Part shown: positions 7,099 through 15,628 of the stretch, in pieces
Layout of the letters: each line of letters begins with the position of its first letter
Position numbering within the stretch: the first letter of the stretch is position 1
Source of the DNA: Aliicoccus sp041838435
GTDB lineage: Bacteria; Bacillota; Bacilli; Staphylococcales; Salinicoccaceae
Direction: 5' to 3'
NCBI GenBank assembly: GCA_041838435.1
Contig: JBGYPO010000071.1
Location: forward strand, 1-25,637
DNA: 25,637 bases
Notes under the pieces: model-generated
Told to the model about the DNA's origin: nothing
What the model saw: the letters and a program-made list of their open reading frames with translations, nothing else
Database searches by the model: none
Made by a program: the position numbers and the translations under genes

Positions 7099-9441
7099 CT
7101 ATTTAATTGGATTGATATTCCAGATTTCTGTCGCATACTCTTCAATTGTTCTGTCTGATGAGAACTTCCCGGAGTTCACAGTATTCATGAACCCTTTTTT
7201 ATAGAATGCTTTTTCATCTTTGAAGTCATGTGCGATTTGGTCCTGTACCTCGCGGTAATGCGCAAAGTCCTGCAACACTAAGTATTCATCGCTTGTCATC
7301 AGGCTATCATAAATGTCTTTGAACATACCTGTATTGTTGTCGTGATAAGTACCGTCAACCAGTGAGTCTACTGCGCGCTGTAAGCCTTCTGTCTCGGCTG
7401 CCACACGTTTTGGATTATAATTTTTCTTAAGCTCTGCCGCTTCGTCTGCTTCTAATCCAAAAATGTAGTTGTTCTCTCTGCCAGCCTCTTCAACGATTTC
7501 AACGTTTGCGCCGTCCAACGTTCCAACTGTCACAGCACCGTTGATCATGAACTTCATGTTTCCAGTTCCTGACGCTTCTTTACCCGCCATAGAAATTTGT
7601 TCTGAAACATCAGCCGCCGGGAATAATTTTTCTGCATACGACACGCCGTAGTTCGTTACAAAAATTACTTTAATAAACGGATTTACATCGCCATCTTCAT
7701 TCACTTTATCGGCAACTTCATTAATAAATTTAATAATTGCTTTTGCCATATAGTAACCCGGTGCAGATTTCGCACCGAAGAAGAACGTGCGCTTCGTCCA
7801 GTCTCCGTCAGGATTCTCTTTTATACGGTTATACAAATCTTGAATATATAACGCGAGCATCAGCTGACGTTTGTATTCATGCAAACGTTTGATATGAATG
7901 TCAAAAATAGATTCAGGATCTACTGTGATGTACTCATGCTCCTGAATATAATCTGCAAGCTCTTGTTTTTTCGCTTTTTTCACATCGATAAAACGCGTCA
8001 ATGTCTCATCGTTCAAATGCGTTTCTAAATCTTTTAACTGTGACAAATCTGTAATCCAATCATCGTTGCCGAGTTGATCAGTAATTAAACCGCTTAATTC
8101 TGGATTCGAGTGCAATAACCAGCGGCGTTGTGTTACACCATTTGTCTTGTTGTTAATGCGGTCCGGGTACACTTTATCCCATGCTGGAATCACATTTTCC
8201 CTTAACAAGTCTGTGTGCAATGCTGCCACACCATTTGTCTTCCGCGTCGCATAAATCGACATAAACGCCATGTGAATCTGGTCATTTTGTAAGATGAGAT
8301 ACTCATTCCACTTATCCTTTTCAATACCCCAGACTTTCAAGTTGTCAATCAGGCGCTTGTTGATCTCTTCAATATATTTATATAAGTTTGGCAACACCGA
8401 AAGGAATAAGTCTTTGTCCCACACCTCTAGTGCCTCTGCCAGCAGTGTGTGGTTTGTATATGCGAATGTTTTCTGAACGATATTGAATGCACGTTCAAAT
8501 TCCAAACCTTCTTTTTCCAAGAGGCGAATCATCTCAGGAATCGCAAGTGCAGGGTGCGTATCGTTTAACTGGATCGCATGCAGTTTTGAAAATACTTCAA
8601 AATCATTATGGCCCTCTGCTTTAAACTTTCTAAACAGGTCTTGTAACGACGCTGATGTAAAGAAGTACTGCTGTCTTAGACGCAGCTGCTTTCCTTCATA
8701 CGTTGAATCATTCGGATAAAGTATACGTGAGATCGTTTCTGCTTCATTTTGCTCCTGCACAGACTCAATGTAGCGTCCTTCATCAAATGCTTTAAAATCA
8801 AATTGCTCAACCGCTTCTGATTTCCATAAGCGCAGTGTGTTAATTGTGTCCCCGCCATATCCTATGACAGGCATGTCATGCGGGACAGCGCGCACTTTTT
8901 CATATTCACTAAACTCTACAATGACTGATTCGTTCGCATTTTTAATTAACCACGGTGAATCATTTTCAAGCCATGGGTCACGCTGTTCAACCTGAAACCC
9001 ATCGATGAAATACTGTTTGAAAATACCATATTCATACAGAATACCATAACCTGATAAAGATAAATTAAGCGTTGCACCTGAGTCTAGGAAGCAAGCGGCC
9101 AAACGTCCAAGACCACCGTTACCAAGCCCGGCATCATCTTCAGCCTCTTCAAGTTCGTTGTAGTTAACGCCCATCTCTTCAAGTGTTTCTTTTACTTTCG
9201 AATCGATACCTAAGTTTATCAGGTTGTTTGAAAGCGCACGACCCATTAAAAACTCAGCAGAGAAATAATATGCCTGCTTTTTATTTTTAAATTTATCTCT
9301 CGACTCTATCCATTTTGGTACCAAGTCTTCCATCAGGGCACGGCCGACAACAATAAACTGCTCTTTGGGATTCAGCTCATAAAATGATTGACCATGGCTC
9401 TGGTATGCTTTTCTCTCTATACGTGTCTTTAAATCTGTCAT
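7099..9441 (-). CDS. glgP: Glycogen/maltodextrin (alpha-glucan) phosphorylase
   Basis: A cytoplasmic PLP-dependent phosphorylase of the GT35 family that releases glucose 1-phosphate from alpha-1,4-glucans. Its 780 residues are within the bacterial range. Recognisable segments are AYYFSAEFLMGR near residue 57, GLGNGGLGRLAACFLDS near residue 105, HLNDTHPA-like QLNDTHPALAIPEM near residue 292, and EASGTGNMKFMINGAVTVGT near residue 622 with the PLP lysine at about 630. The ATG overlaps the malQ stop by four bases and GGGAGGAT precedes it, so the two genes form one operon. No glycogen synthesis gene is next to it; with malQ, and a maltodextrin importer 8 kb away, a catabolic malP-like role is the better reading. 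Confidence 0.95.
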   Translation of the reverse strand: MTDLKTRIERKAYQSHGQSFYELNPKEQFIVVGRALMEDLVPKWIESRDKFKNKKQAYYFSAEFLMGRALSNNLINLGIDSKVKETLEEMGVNYNELEEAEDDAGLGNGGLGRLAACFLDSGATLNLSLSGYGILYEYGIFKQYFIDGFQVEQRDPWLENDSPWLIKNANESVIVEFSEYEKVRAVPHDMPVIGYGGDTINTLRLWKSEAVEQFDFKAFDEGRYIESVQEQNEAETISRILYPNDSTYEGKQLRLRQQYFFTSASLQDLFRKFKAEGHNDFEVFSKLHAIQLNDTHPALAIPEMIRLLEKEGLEFERAFNIVQKTFAYTNHTLLAEALEVWDKDLFLSVLPNLYKYIEEINKRLIDNLKVWGIEKDKWNEYLILQNDQIHMAFMSIYATRKTNGVAALHTDLLRENVIPAWDKVYPDRINNKTNGVTQRRWLLHSNPELSGLITDQLGNDDWITDLSQLKDLETHLNDETLTRFIDVKKAKKQELADYIQEHEYITVDPESIFDIHIKRLHEYKRQLMLALYIQDLYNRIKENPDGDWTKRTFFFGAKSAPGYYMAKAIIKFINEVADKVNEDGDVNPFIKVIFVTNYGVSYAEKLFPAADVSEQISMAGKEASGTGNMKFMINGAVTVGTLDGANVEIVEEAGRENNYIFGLEADEAAELKKNYNPKRVAAETEGLQRAVDSLVDGTYHDNNTGMFKDIYDSLMTSDEYLVLQDFAHYREVQDQIAHDFKDEKAFYKKGFMNTVNSGKFSSDRTIEEYATEIWNINPIK

Positions 9442-10916
9442 AATATCCTCCCGAATATCTGGTTCATATTTGTAATTTTTTCTTTTAACTCATCCGTCAA
9501 ATATCCGTCCGTCACCCGCCACACCCAGTTCCCGCCCAGTGTCGACGGCTCATTCATACGTGCGGTGTTATTTAACACCATCCAGTCCTGCATCGGTACG
9601 ATTGCAAGGTAGGCATGTGAGCTGTATGTCGCACGGATAAAACCATTCGTATACCCCTCTTGATGCGTTAGATTTAGGTAGTCTTTCGCACGGCGCAACT
9701 CTTCTGTATTCGCCTGGAACAACCAGCCTTCCATAGTCATGGTATCATGATTTGAAGTATACGCAATTGAATTGTACTGATGATTGTGCGGTGCGAATTC
9801 AGCATTGTCTCCGCCGAAGCCAAACTGCACGATATTCATGCCGGGATATCCTGTCTCTTCTATCATTTTGTGCACTTCAGTCGTGATGAAACCGAGATCT
9901 TCAGCCAGTATATCCTGCTCGCCAAGCGCTGCATTAATCGCATGGAATAATCTTACGCCAGGTCCCTTTACCCATTCACCGCCAACCGCTGTCTCGCTGC
10001 CAAACGGAACTTCCCAATATGCTTCAAACCCGCGGAAGTGATCGATACGTACTGAGTCATATAATCTAAAACTCTCTTCAATACGTTTAATCCACCATTT
10101 AAAGTCGTCCGCTTCATGTGCATCCCAATCATAGATAGGGTTGCCCCAGAGTTGTCCAAACTCACTCATCAAGTCCGGCGGTACACCCGCGACAACCGTC
10201 GGCGCAAGGTTTTCATCAAGCTTGTAGAACTCAGGATTCGCCCACACATCCGCACTGTCGATTGCTACATATATAGGAATATCACCAATGATTTGTATGC
10301 CGTCATTATTTGCATATTGCTTCAGTGCATCCCACTGTGTTTTAAAATAATACTGTGTGAATACCCAGAACATAATATCTTCATGATGATCTTCTTCAAA
10401 TGCATCAAGCGTCTTTTGATCACGTCTCTTGTATGTTTCTGCCCATTCCTGCCATGAACGTCCATCATGAAAATCTTTGATGGCCATAAATAAGGCGAAG
10501 TCGTGCAGCCAAGATTCTTCTTTTAAATATGTATGCAGCGCATCCTTAATCTCAGGAAATGCATTTTGGAATGCCTGCCTTAAGAGCGGATATTTGTTGT
10601 AGTAGAGCGCTGCGTAATCCACCTCTCCCGGATCATCGCCGAGATCCGTTTTTGCAACATCAGCCTCACTCAACCAGCCGTGATCAATAAACTGCTGTAA
10701 ATCAATAAAATACGGGTTGCCGGCAAATGCTGAAAATGATTGATATGGTGAATCACCATAGCTTGTAATGCCCATTGGCAGTACCTGCCAATATTTTGTT
10801 TTAGTTTCTTTTAAGAAGTCGACAAACTGATAAGATGCCGCTCCAAAGTCACCGATTCCATACGCTGATGGTAATGATGAAATGTGCATTAAAATGCCAC
10901 TTGCACGCGTATTCAT
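9438..10916 (-). CDS. malQ: 4-alpha-glucanotransferase (amylomaltase)
   Basis: A GH77 enzyme of 492 residues that transfers glucan segments between maltodextrins and frees glucose, making chains long enough for the phosphorylase encoded next to it. The catalytic nucleophile lies in RIDHFRGFEAYWEVP (Asp292), the acid/base in DILAEDLG (Glu339), and the third carboxylate in TSNHDTMT (Asp391). The last segment differs from the usual GTHDND-type sequence of this subfamily, although His-Asp is kept. The N-terminal SGILMHISSLPSAYGIGDFG segment is also typical. It starts with ATG after a predicted extended -10 promoter, and glgP follows with a 4-base overlap. Confidence 0.95.
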   Translation of the reverse strand: MNTRASGILMHISSLPSAYGIGDFGAASYQFVDFLKETKTKYWQVLPMGITSYGDSPYQSFSAFAGNPYFIDLQQFIDHGWLSEADVAKTDLGDDPGEVDYAALYYNKYPLLRQAFQNAFPEIKDALHTYLKEESWLHDFALFMAIKDFHDGRSWQEWAETYKRRDQKTLDAFEEDHHEDIMFWVFTQYYFKTQWDALKQYANNDGIQIIGDIPIYVAIDSADVWANPEFYKLDENLAPTVVAGVPPDLMSEFGQLWGNPIYDWDAHEADDFKWWIKRIEESFRLYDSVRIDHFRGFEAYWEVPFGSETAVGGEWVKGPGVRLFHAINAALGEQDILAEDLGFITTEVHKMIEETGYPGMNIVQFGFGGDNAEFAPHNHQYNSIAYTSNHDTMTMEGWLFQANTEELRRAKDYLNLTHQEGYTNGFIRATYSSHAYLAIVPMQDWMVLNNTARMNEPSTLGGNWVWRVTDGYLTDELKEKITNMNQIFGRIL

Positions 10917-10948
10917 AAAATGCCCCCACTCTGATTTAATCCATGTTA

Positions 10949-10957
10949 ATTATAGCA
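10949..10957 (-). promoter_or_regulatory. Extended -10 promoter of malQ-glgP
   Basis: The minus strand reads TGCTATAAT about 35 bases before the malQ ATG, a perfect -10 box with the TG extension. No convincing -35 box was found 16-18 bases upstream. I saw no cre or MalR-type site in the 125-bp gap, unlike the malE promoter. Confidence 0.55.
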
Positions 10958-10969
10958 TTATTGCACATT

Positions 10970-11019
10970 AAAAAGACCATTTACATGAAGATTATCATCT
11001 CATAGAGAAAATAGTCTTT
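10970..11019 (-). terminator. Intrinsic terminator after the MarR gene
   Basis: On the minus strand AAAGACTATTT pairs with AAATGGTCTTT (11 bp with one G-T pair). The long internal region is partly self-complementary, and a run of five T follows. It separates the marR operon from malQ-glgP. Confidence 0.6.
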
Positions 11020-11041
11020 ATACCTGACTTTCATTGTCAAT

Positions 11042-11491
11042 TTATTGCATTTTAGCGGCTTTTTTACCAATGATTTTCAACATGTCAGTCATCTGTTTCA
11101 CTTCTTCAACACTCAGGTCACTCATGATTTCCTGAATCACCTTTTCATGTTCCGGGAACACACGGTCCATCATCTCACGGCCGGTGCGTGTCAGGTGAAT
11201 GAACGTCACGCGCTTATCTACGGTACATTTACGCTTTTCAATATAGCCATCCTGTTCCAACTCATTCACGACATATGAAATTGAACTCGATGCAACAAGC
11301 ACACGCTCACGCAGTTGATTAATTGTCTGCTCACCTTTGTGATACAACAGTTCAAGCACACCAAATTCTGTAATACTCATATCCAGCGCTTTAATGTGCT
11401 GATGCGCCATTTGATCAATTGATTTAAACGCATGGTGCAACACGATGAACAATTTTAATGCATGATCTTTTTCTTCTTTACCTTTCTCCAT
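11042..11491 (-). CDS. MarR family transcriptional regulator
   Basis: A 149-residue winged-helix DNA-binding protein. The recognition region is at about residues 50-75 (GEQTINQLRERVLVASSSISYVVNELEQDGYI). The wing KRKCTVDKRVTFIHLTRTGREMM follows, and helical dimerisation segments lie at both ends. MarR proteins usually repress nearby genes and are released by small, often aromatic or oxidising, ligands. It starts 16 bases after the HAD phosphatase stop with GAGGGAGA as ribosome site, so it is the last gene of the flavoenzyme-HAD-marR unit. No palindromic operator was identified at the upstream promoter, so its target is unknown. Confidence 0.92.
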   Translation of the reverse strand: MEKGKEEKDHALKLFIVLHHAFKSIDQMAHQHIKALDMSITEFGVLELLYHKGEQTINQLRERVLVASSSISYVVNELEQDGYIEKRKCTVDKRVTFIHLTRTGREMMDRVFPEHEKVIQEIMSDLSVEEVKQMTDMLKIIGKKAAKMQ

Positions 11492-11507
11492 TTTCTATCT
11501 CCCTCGT

Positions 11508-12287
11508 TTATATTAACCCTAATTTTTGTAATCCTATTTGAATGCCGTCCGCATGTACATCATCAGTTACCACATCTGCATCTGCCTTTAACGCATCTGA
11601 ACTGTTGCCCATGGCCACACCAACACCAACTTCACGCAGCATCTCATGATCATTCGGACCATCACCGAATGCAATTGTGTCTTTGATATCAAAGTCTAAT
11701 ACATGAATCAAATGACGTAAACCAAGTGCCTTAGAACCTTCCTTTGGCAGCACATCCATACATACATCATGCCACTGGATAAAATGAAAGTCATCCGAAT
11801 ATCTTTCTAATATATCTGTATACTCATTCTCTTTAGCAAATAATAACCCCTGCAGCACATCTCGTGACTTAAAGTATTCCGGGTCATATCGATATGGGTA
11901 TGGTAAGTCAAGTGTCGCAAGCGCCTTATCATATCTCGGGTGTGCATCAATACGCGATACCATATTCTCCTGATCCAAAAACATAAACGGACCTTTTTCA
12001 GCTTCCACTTCCTGCATAAACGCACGCAGGCGTGATTTATCAAGTGGGTTTTTAAACACCACTTCGTCGTTATGTACGACATATTGTCCATTCATCGATA
12101 CATAAGAGTGAATATCGAGTTGATCCCTTAATTCCTGGAACATAATCGGTGAACGTCCTGTTGCTATCGCTGCGATATGTCCATTCTTTTGTAATTGAAG
12201 TATGGCTTCGCGCGCTGATTCCGGCAGTTGTTTTTTATCGTCGTACAACGTGCCATCGATGTCGAAAAACACTAATTTTTGCTGCAT
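11508..12287 (-). CDS. Cof-type HAD family phosphatase
   Basis: A cytoplasmic haloacid dehalogenase-type phosphatase of 259 residues. Motif I is VFFDIDGTLYDD with nucleophile Asp9 and acid/base Asp11. Motif IV is IAFGDGPNDHEML, followed by GVGVAMGNSSDALKADADVVT, the typical Cof/YidA-type ending. The central cap region is of type C2. Such enzymes act on sugar phosphates, nucleotides or cofactor phosphates, and the specific substrate cannot be read from sequence. The ATG lies nine bases after the stop of the preceding flavoenzyme gene, whose stop overlaps the TAGGAGAG ribosome site, and the MarR gene follows closely. Confidence 0.93.
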   Translation of the reverse strand: MQQKLVFFDIDGTLYDDKKQLPESAREAILQLQKNGHIAAIATGRSPIMFQELRDQLDIHSYVSMNGQYVVHNDEVVFKNPLDKSRLRAFMQEVEAEKGPFMFLDQENMVSRIDAHPRYDKALATLDLPYPYRYDPEYFKSRDVLQGLLFAKENEYTDILERYSDDFHFIQWHDVCMDVLPKEGSKALGLRHLIHVLDFDIKDTIAFGDGPNDHEMLREVGVGVAMGNSSDALKADADVVTDDVHADGIQIGLQKLGLI

Positions 12288-12296
12288 GAAACTCTC

Positions 12297-13439
12297 CTAT
12301 TCGTTAAATCGTGATAACTTAAACTTCGACATATCAATGTCAATCGTGTCAGTTTCATCCGTTGCCATCAATTGTAATATCTCTCCGATTGCACTTGAGA
12401 ATTTAAAGGCATGTCCGCTAAACCCGCATGCGAGGATAATGCTTTTGTCCTCATTCACGTAATCAATAATGAAATCCTGATCCGGCGTGACCGCATACGT
12501 GCATACATCACCGGATTTGGAATTGAGTGTGCTCTCTGAGAAATTGTCTTCAACAAATTTGGTTACACCAAGCTCCTGGTCATCCTGGAAATAACCGAAC
12601 GGCTCCATATATTCTGCCGGGTCTATTGTACGACCGCCATCATGCCGTCCGACTTTAATACCTTCTGATTCGATATTCGGAAATCCATAATAGATTTTTC
12701 CAGCGTTATCCACATATGTCCAAGACGGGAAAATGTCCGGTTTATATAGTGCTTTCTCTCCGTCAAACCAGGAGAATGTTTTACGCAGCACTTCAATTGG
12801 CACTTCCATATCGATATGCGCTAGAATCTCATTGACCATTTTTCCACCTGTGATGATAAGTTTTCGTGCTTCTATCGTGTGGTCACCTAAATCCACAAAA
12901 ACAGAACCTCCATCCTTATCAATGCTTACAATGTTGGCATTCATATAAAAATCTGCTCCGTTGTCACTTGCCAGGCGCTTATACGTGCTGATTACTTTTT
13001 CACTGAGTAAAATCCCTGTATCAAGTTCAAGGTAACCTTCAAAATCATCAGGCAGATTAAAACCCGGCCATCTCTCGTTGATTTCTTCACCTGTTAAAAA
13101 GTCATACAGTACATGATTCTCTTCTGCAGCATCTCTTAATCCATGTACATAATCACTGCCATTCGGTCCGAAACACAGCATTCCGTTCGTAATATATATA
13201 TTTTCATTAGAAAATGCTTCAAGTTCTTTAAATAAAATATGTGCGCGTGTCGCGAGCGGGGTGTACGTATCCTTATCAAAGTGTGCACGCCGCATTAAAC
13301 GAGACTCACCATGATGCGCACCTTCCGCGTGCGGCGGATTATGTTTATCAATCAGTGCAACCTTCTTACCCTCTTTCGCTAAGTAAAATCCAGCTGCCAT
13401 CCCCATTGTGCCTGCGCCAATGATTGCTACATCGTACAT
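12297..13439 (-). CDS. FAD-dependent N-methyl-L-tryptophan / sarcosine oxidase-like protein
   Basis: A flavoenzyme of the monomeric sarcosine oxidase family (380 residues) that would oxidise an N-methyl amino acid to the free amino acid, formaldehyde and H2O2. The FAD-binding GAGTMG lies at residues 8-13. HHGESRLMRRAHFD near residue 46 is typical of solA/MSOX proteins. VCTYAVTPDQDFIID contains Cys313, which aligns with the cysteine that binds FAD covalently in this family, and GFSGHAFKFSSAIGE closes the domain. N-methyltryptophan and sarcosine oxidases cannot be told apart here. I use the ATG at 13439 because GAGGTGA lies 5-6 bases upstream; the GTG three codons earlier lies inside that site. 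HAD and marR genes follow in the same unit. Confidence 0.9.
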   Translation of the reverse strand: MYDVAIIGAGTMGMAAGFYLAKEGKKVALIDKHNPPHAEGAHHGESRLMRRAHFDKDTYTPLATRAHILFKELEAFSNENIYITNGMLCFGPNGSDYVHGLRDAAEENHVLYDFLTGEEINERWPGFNLPDDFEGYLELDTGILLSEKVISTYKRLASDNGADFYMNANIVSIDKDGGSVFVDLGDHTIEARKLIITGGKMVNEILAHIDMEVPIEVLRKTFSWFDGEKALYKPDIFPSWTYVDNAGKIYYGFPNIESEGIKVGRHDGGRTIDPAEYMEPFGYFQDDQELGVTKFVEDNFSESTLNSKSGDVCTYAVTPDQDFIIDYVNEDKSIILACGFSGHAFKFSSAIGEILQLMATDETDTIDIDMSKFKLSRFNE

Positions 13440-13473
13440 TCGCTTCACCTCATCGTTTCATTTAATTAAGTTA

Positions 13474-13502
13474 AGTCTACTAAAGCGGTCTGTATTATTC
13501 AA
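13474..13502 (-). promoter_or_regulatory. Possible promoter of the flavoenzyme-HAD-marR unit
   Basis: On the minus strand TTGAAT (13497-13502) and TAGACT (13474-13479) are 17 bases apart. The -35 box overlaps the end of the TIGR02206 gene. Each box matches the consensus at four of six positions. Confidence 0.35.
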
Positions 13503-14202
13503 TCTCAGTTCGCACGAGATCTATGCGCTTTAGAATGAAAGCCACTAAGATAAAAGAAAGCGCAGTACCGACAATATTAATAATCGAATATTGCAATAGT
13601 GACAGATCGTGTAAAAACGGACGCTGTTCGATGAAGAAGTAATTTCCATGTGTCACATCGTTAATTGCAATCATGCCCACATAATAAATAGTGAACATAC
13701 CGCCTGCTGCAAGTGCGCCCTTTATCGACGGTTTAAATTCACCGGTGACATACATGACCAGCGGAAAAAGGACATTGATTGCGTGCATGATAAAGAAAGC
13801 GATGCCTGCAATATTATAAAACGGCATGATTCCAATTGGATAGACAAATGCTGCAGCTGCAAATAAGCCGAAGTAGAAGATGATGTGGTTGAGAAATTTC
13901 GTGCGCAAGATGCACTGAATGATAATCAACCAGACAACAACCCGGCAGATTTGCAGCGGCAGGGAATTATCCAGAGTATAAAAATCATTATAGACGTACC
14001 AAAAATTGATGAGGACACGTTGAAATACAGCCAGCGTAAAGAAGATGATATAAATCTTTTTCATATGCCGGCTGAGGAAATGTCTAAAGTATATGACGAG
14101 AATAATTAAGAAAATAAATGACAGCAGATAAATAAAATATGATGTATCACCATGATTAATCGTCGGAATTTCATTAGACAAAATATAATTCAAATGCCTC
14201 AT
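13495..14202 (-). CDS. TIGR02206 family (YwaF-like) integral membrane protein
   Basis: A membrane protein of about 235 residues with six to seven hydrophobic segments. The charged-aromatic stretch SLPLQICRVVVWLIIIQCIL after the second or third segment, together with FNHG-like NYFFIEQRPF near residue 185, matches my memory of the TIGR02206/YwaF family, whose function is unknown. The start is uncertain: the longest frame begins at a TTG at 14208, two codons earlier, but the ATG at 14202 is preferred. A G-rich stretch lies very close to it, and no well-spaced ribosome site is seen. A perfect inverted repeat lies immediately upstream. The chrA-like gene precedes it by about 50 bases, so the two may be cotranscribed. 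Confidence 0.78.
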   Translation of the reverse strand: MRHLNYILSNEIPTINHGDTSYFIYLLSFIFLIILVIYFRHFLSRHMKKIYIIFFTLAVFQRVLINFWYVYNDFYTLDNSLPLQICRVVVWLIIIQCILRTKFLNHIIFYFGLFAAAAFVYPIGIMPFYNIAGIAFFIMHAINVLFPLVMYVTGEFKPSIKGALAAGGMFTIYYVGMIAINDVTHGNYFFIEQRPFLHDLSLLQYSIINIVGTALSFILVAFILKRIDLVRTEIE

Positions 14203-14210
14203 CCCCAATT

Positions 14211-14246
14211 AATTAGAGCTATAGCATATATACTATAGCTCTAATT
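14211..14246. repeat. Perfect 14-bp inverted repeat between chrA and the TIGR02206 gene
   Basis: AATTAGAGCTATAG (14211-14224) and its exact complement (14233-14246) flank an 8-base loop CATATATA. Neither strand shows a proper T tract after it, so it is not a standard intrinsic terminator. It ends nine bases before the TIGR02206 ATG and could act as an RNA hairpin affecting translation or as a regulator binding site. Confidence 0.9.
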
Positions 14247-14249
14247 ATA

Positions 14250-15452
14250 CTATAAAAATTGTAATAAATAGCCGGCACCGATTCCAATTAGAACAATCGA
14301 CCAGGCAGGCAGCTTCCAAATTACAAGCAATAGGAATAATAAGAGTCCCAAGAAGAAATCCTGACCGGAGATAATCCCACTTGTAAGCACCGGATCATAA
14401 AATGCCGCGATGAGTAAACCCACCACTGTTGCGTTCACACCCATGAGTGCACTTTGAAACTGATGGTTCTCACGTAATGTTGATAAGAAAGGCAGCGCTG
14501 CAATGATGAGCAGAAAAGATGGTAAAAATACGGCAACAGTAGCTATGATCGCACCCGGCACATGCGCGATGACCGTGCCAAGATAACTTGCAAATGTAAA
14601 CAGCGGACCCGGTACTGCCTGAGCCATCCCGTAACCTGCAAGAAATGCATCCGCACTAATAAGACCATTTGATACAAGCTCCCGTTCAATCATTGGTAAG
14701 ACGACATGTCCGCCGCCAAATACAAGAGCCCCTACGCGAAAGAATGTGTCAAAGAGGGTGATGTAAATGTGATTAAAAAAATTGGCGATAATTGGCAGCA
14801 GCACTAACAGCCCGCCAAGTATTCCGAGTGCGTAATAACTGAATTTCCTTGGAATATCTATTGTAAAATGCTCTATTTTTGTCGCTTCACGCTTTTGAAA
14901 TAGTATGAGCCCAATCAAACCCCCACCAATTATCGTTGCAATCTGCACCCACACATTCGGATATACCAACATAATTCCTGCAGCAATTACCGCGATGATG
15001 ATGCGCGGTTTATCCGGCGTGAGATTTTTTGCCATTCCAAGTATCGCATGTAAGACAACGGCAACTGCCACCACTTTTAAACTGCTGATAAATGAAGCGT
15101 CACCTAAATCCATCTGTAAATAAAGTAACCCAAATATGACAAGTACTATAACCGAAGGCAGTGTAAATCCCAGCCATGATAATAGTCCACCAGCCAATCC
15201 CCCGCGCAGCATCCCTATAGATATACCGACCTGTGAACTTGCGGGTCCGGGCAGGAACTGGCAGAGTGCGATGATATCCGCATAAAGTTTGTCATCGAGC
15301 CACTTTTTTCTATCTACATATTCATCTTTAAAGTATCCTAAATGCGCGACAGGACCACCGAATGATGTCAGGCCGAGTTTTGTTGCGGTTAAAAATATAT
15401 CGAGCAGCAGTTGCTGCTTTGTCTGTGGTTTTTCCGTGTGTGGATTGTTCAT
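14250..15452 (-). CDS. chrA: ChrA-type (CHR family) transporter
   Basis: A membrane protein of 400 residues with the two homologous halves of the long-chain CHR family. Half one has the signature SFGGPVAHLGYF near residue 30 and CQFLPGPASSQVGISIG near residue 67. Half two has the parallel GGGHVVLPMIERELV near residue 246 and YGMAQAVPGPLFTFASYLG near residue 273. Long-chain members characterised so far expel chromate, but many annotated members have unknown substrates, so the function is a family inference. It begins with ATG and an AGGGAGG site 7 bases upstream. It is divergent from the SDR gene; no strong promoter was recognised in its leader. Confidence 0.9.
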   Translation of the reverse strand: MNNPHTEKPQTKQQLLLDIFLTATKLGLTSFGGPVAHLGYFKDEYVDRKKWLDDKLYADIIALCQFLPGPASSQVGISIGMLRGGLAGGLLSWLGFTLPSVIVLVIFGLLYLQMDLGDASFISSLKVVAVAVVLHAILGMAKNLTPDKPRIIIAVIAAGIMLVYPNVWVQIATIIGGGLIGLILFQKREATKIEHFTIDIPRKFSYYALGILGGLLVLLPIIANFFNHIYITLFDTFFRVGALVFGGGHVVLPMIERELVSNGLISADAFLAGYGMAQAVPGPLFTFASYLGTVIAHVPGAIIATVAVFLPSFLLIIAALPFLSTLRENHQFQSALMGVNATVVGLLIAAFYDPVLTSGIISGQDFFLGLLLFLLLVIWKLPAWSIVLIGIGAGYLLQFL

Positions 15453-15569
15453 TGTTATGCCTCCCTAACGAGTGATATGGCTCATATTCTACACACCGCG
15501 TGTTAAGAAAATATTAATTTTTTGTAAATGCTTCGGTATGACGCGGGTTTTTATCAGTGATAGCTTTAT

Positions 15570-15595
15570 GTTTAAAAAAGTCCCTATATGGCTAT
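15570..15595 (+). promoter_or_regulatory. SigB-type promoter of the SDR gene
   Basis: GTTTAA (15570-15575) and GGCTAT (15590-15595) are separated by 14 bases, close to the SigB consensus GTTTAA-N12-15-GGGTAT (one mismatch). It lies 33 bases before the ATG. The encoded SDR resembles general-stress proteins, which supports the call. Confidence 0.6.
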
Positions 15596-15628
15596 ATCAA
15601 GGTATCAATAAAAAGAGGATGATGATGT

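Noticed and set aside
13440..13448. GTG start for the N-methyltryptophan/sarcosine oxidase-like gene
   Set aside because: The GTG is part of the GAGGTGA ribosome site that serves the ATG at 13439.
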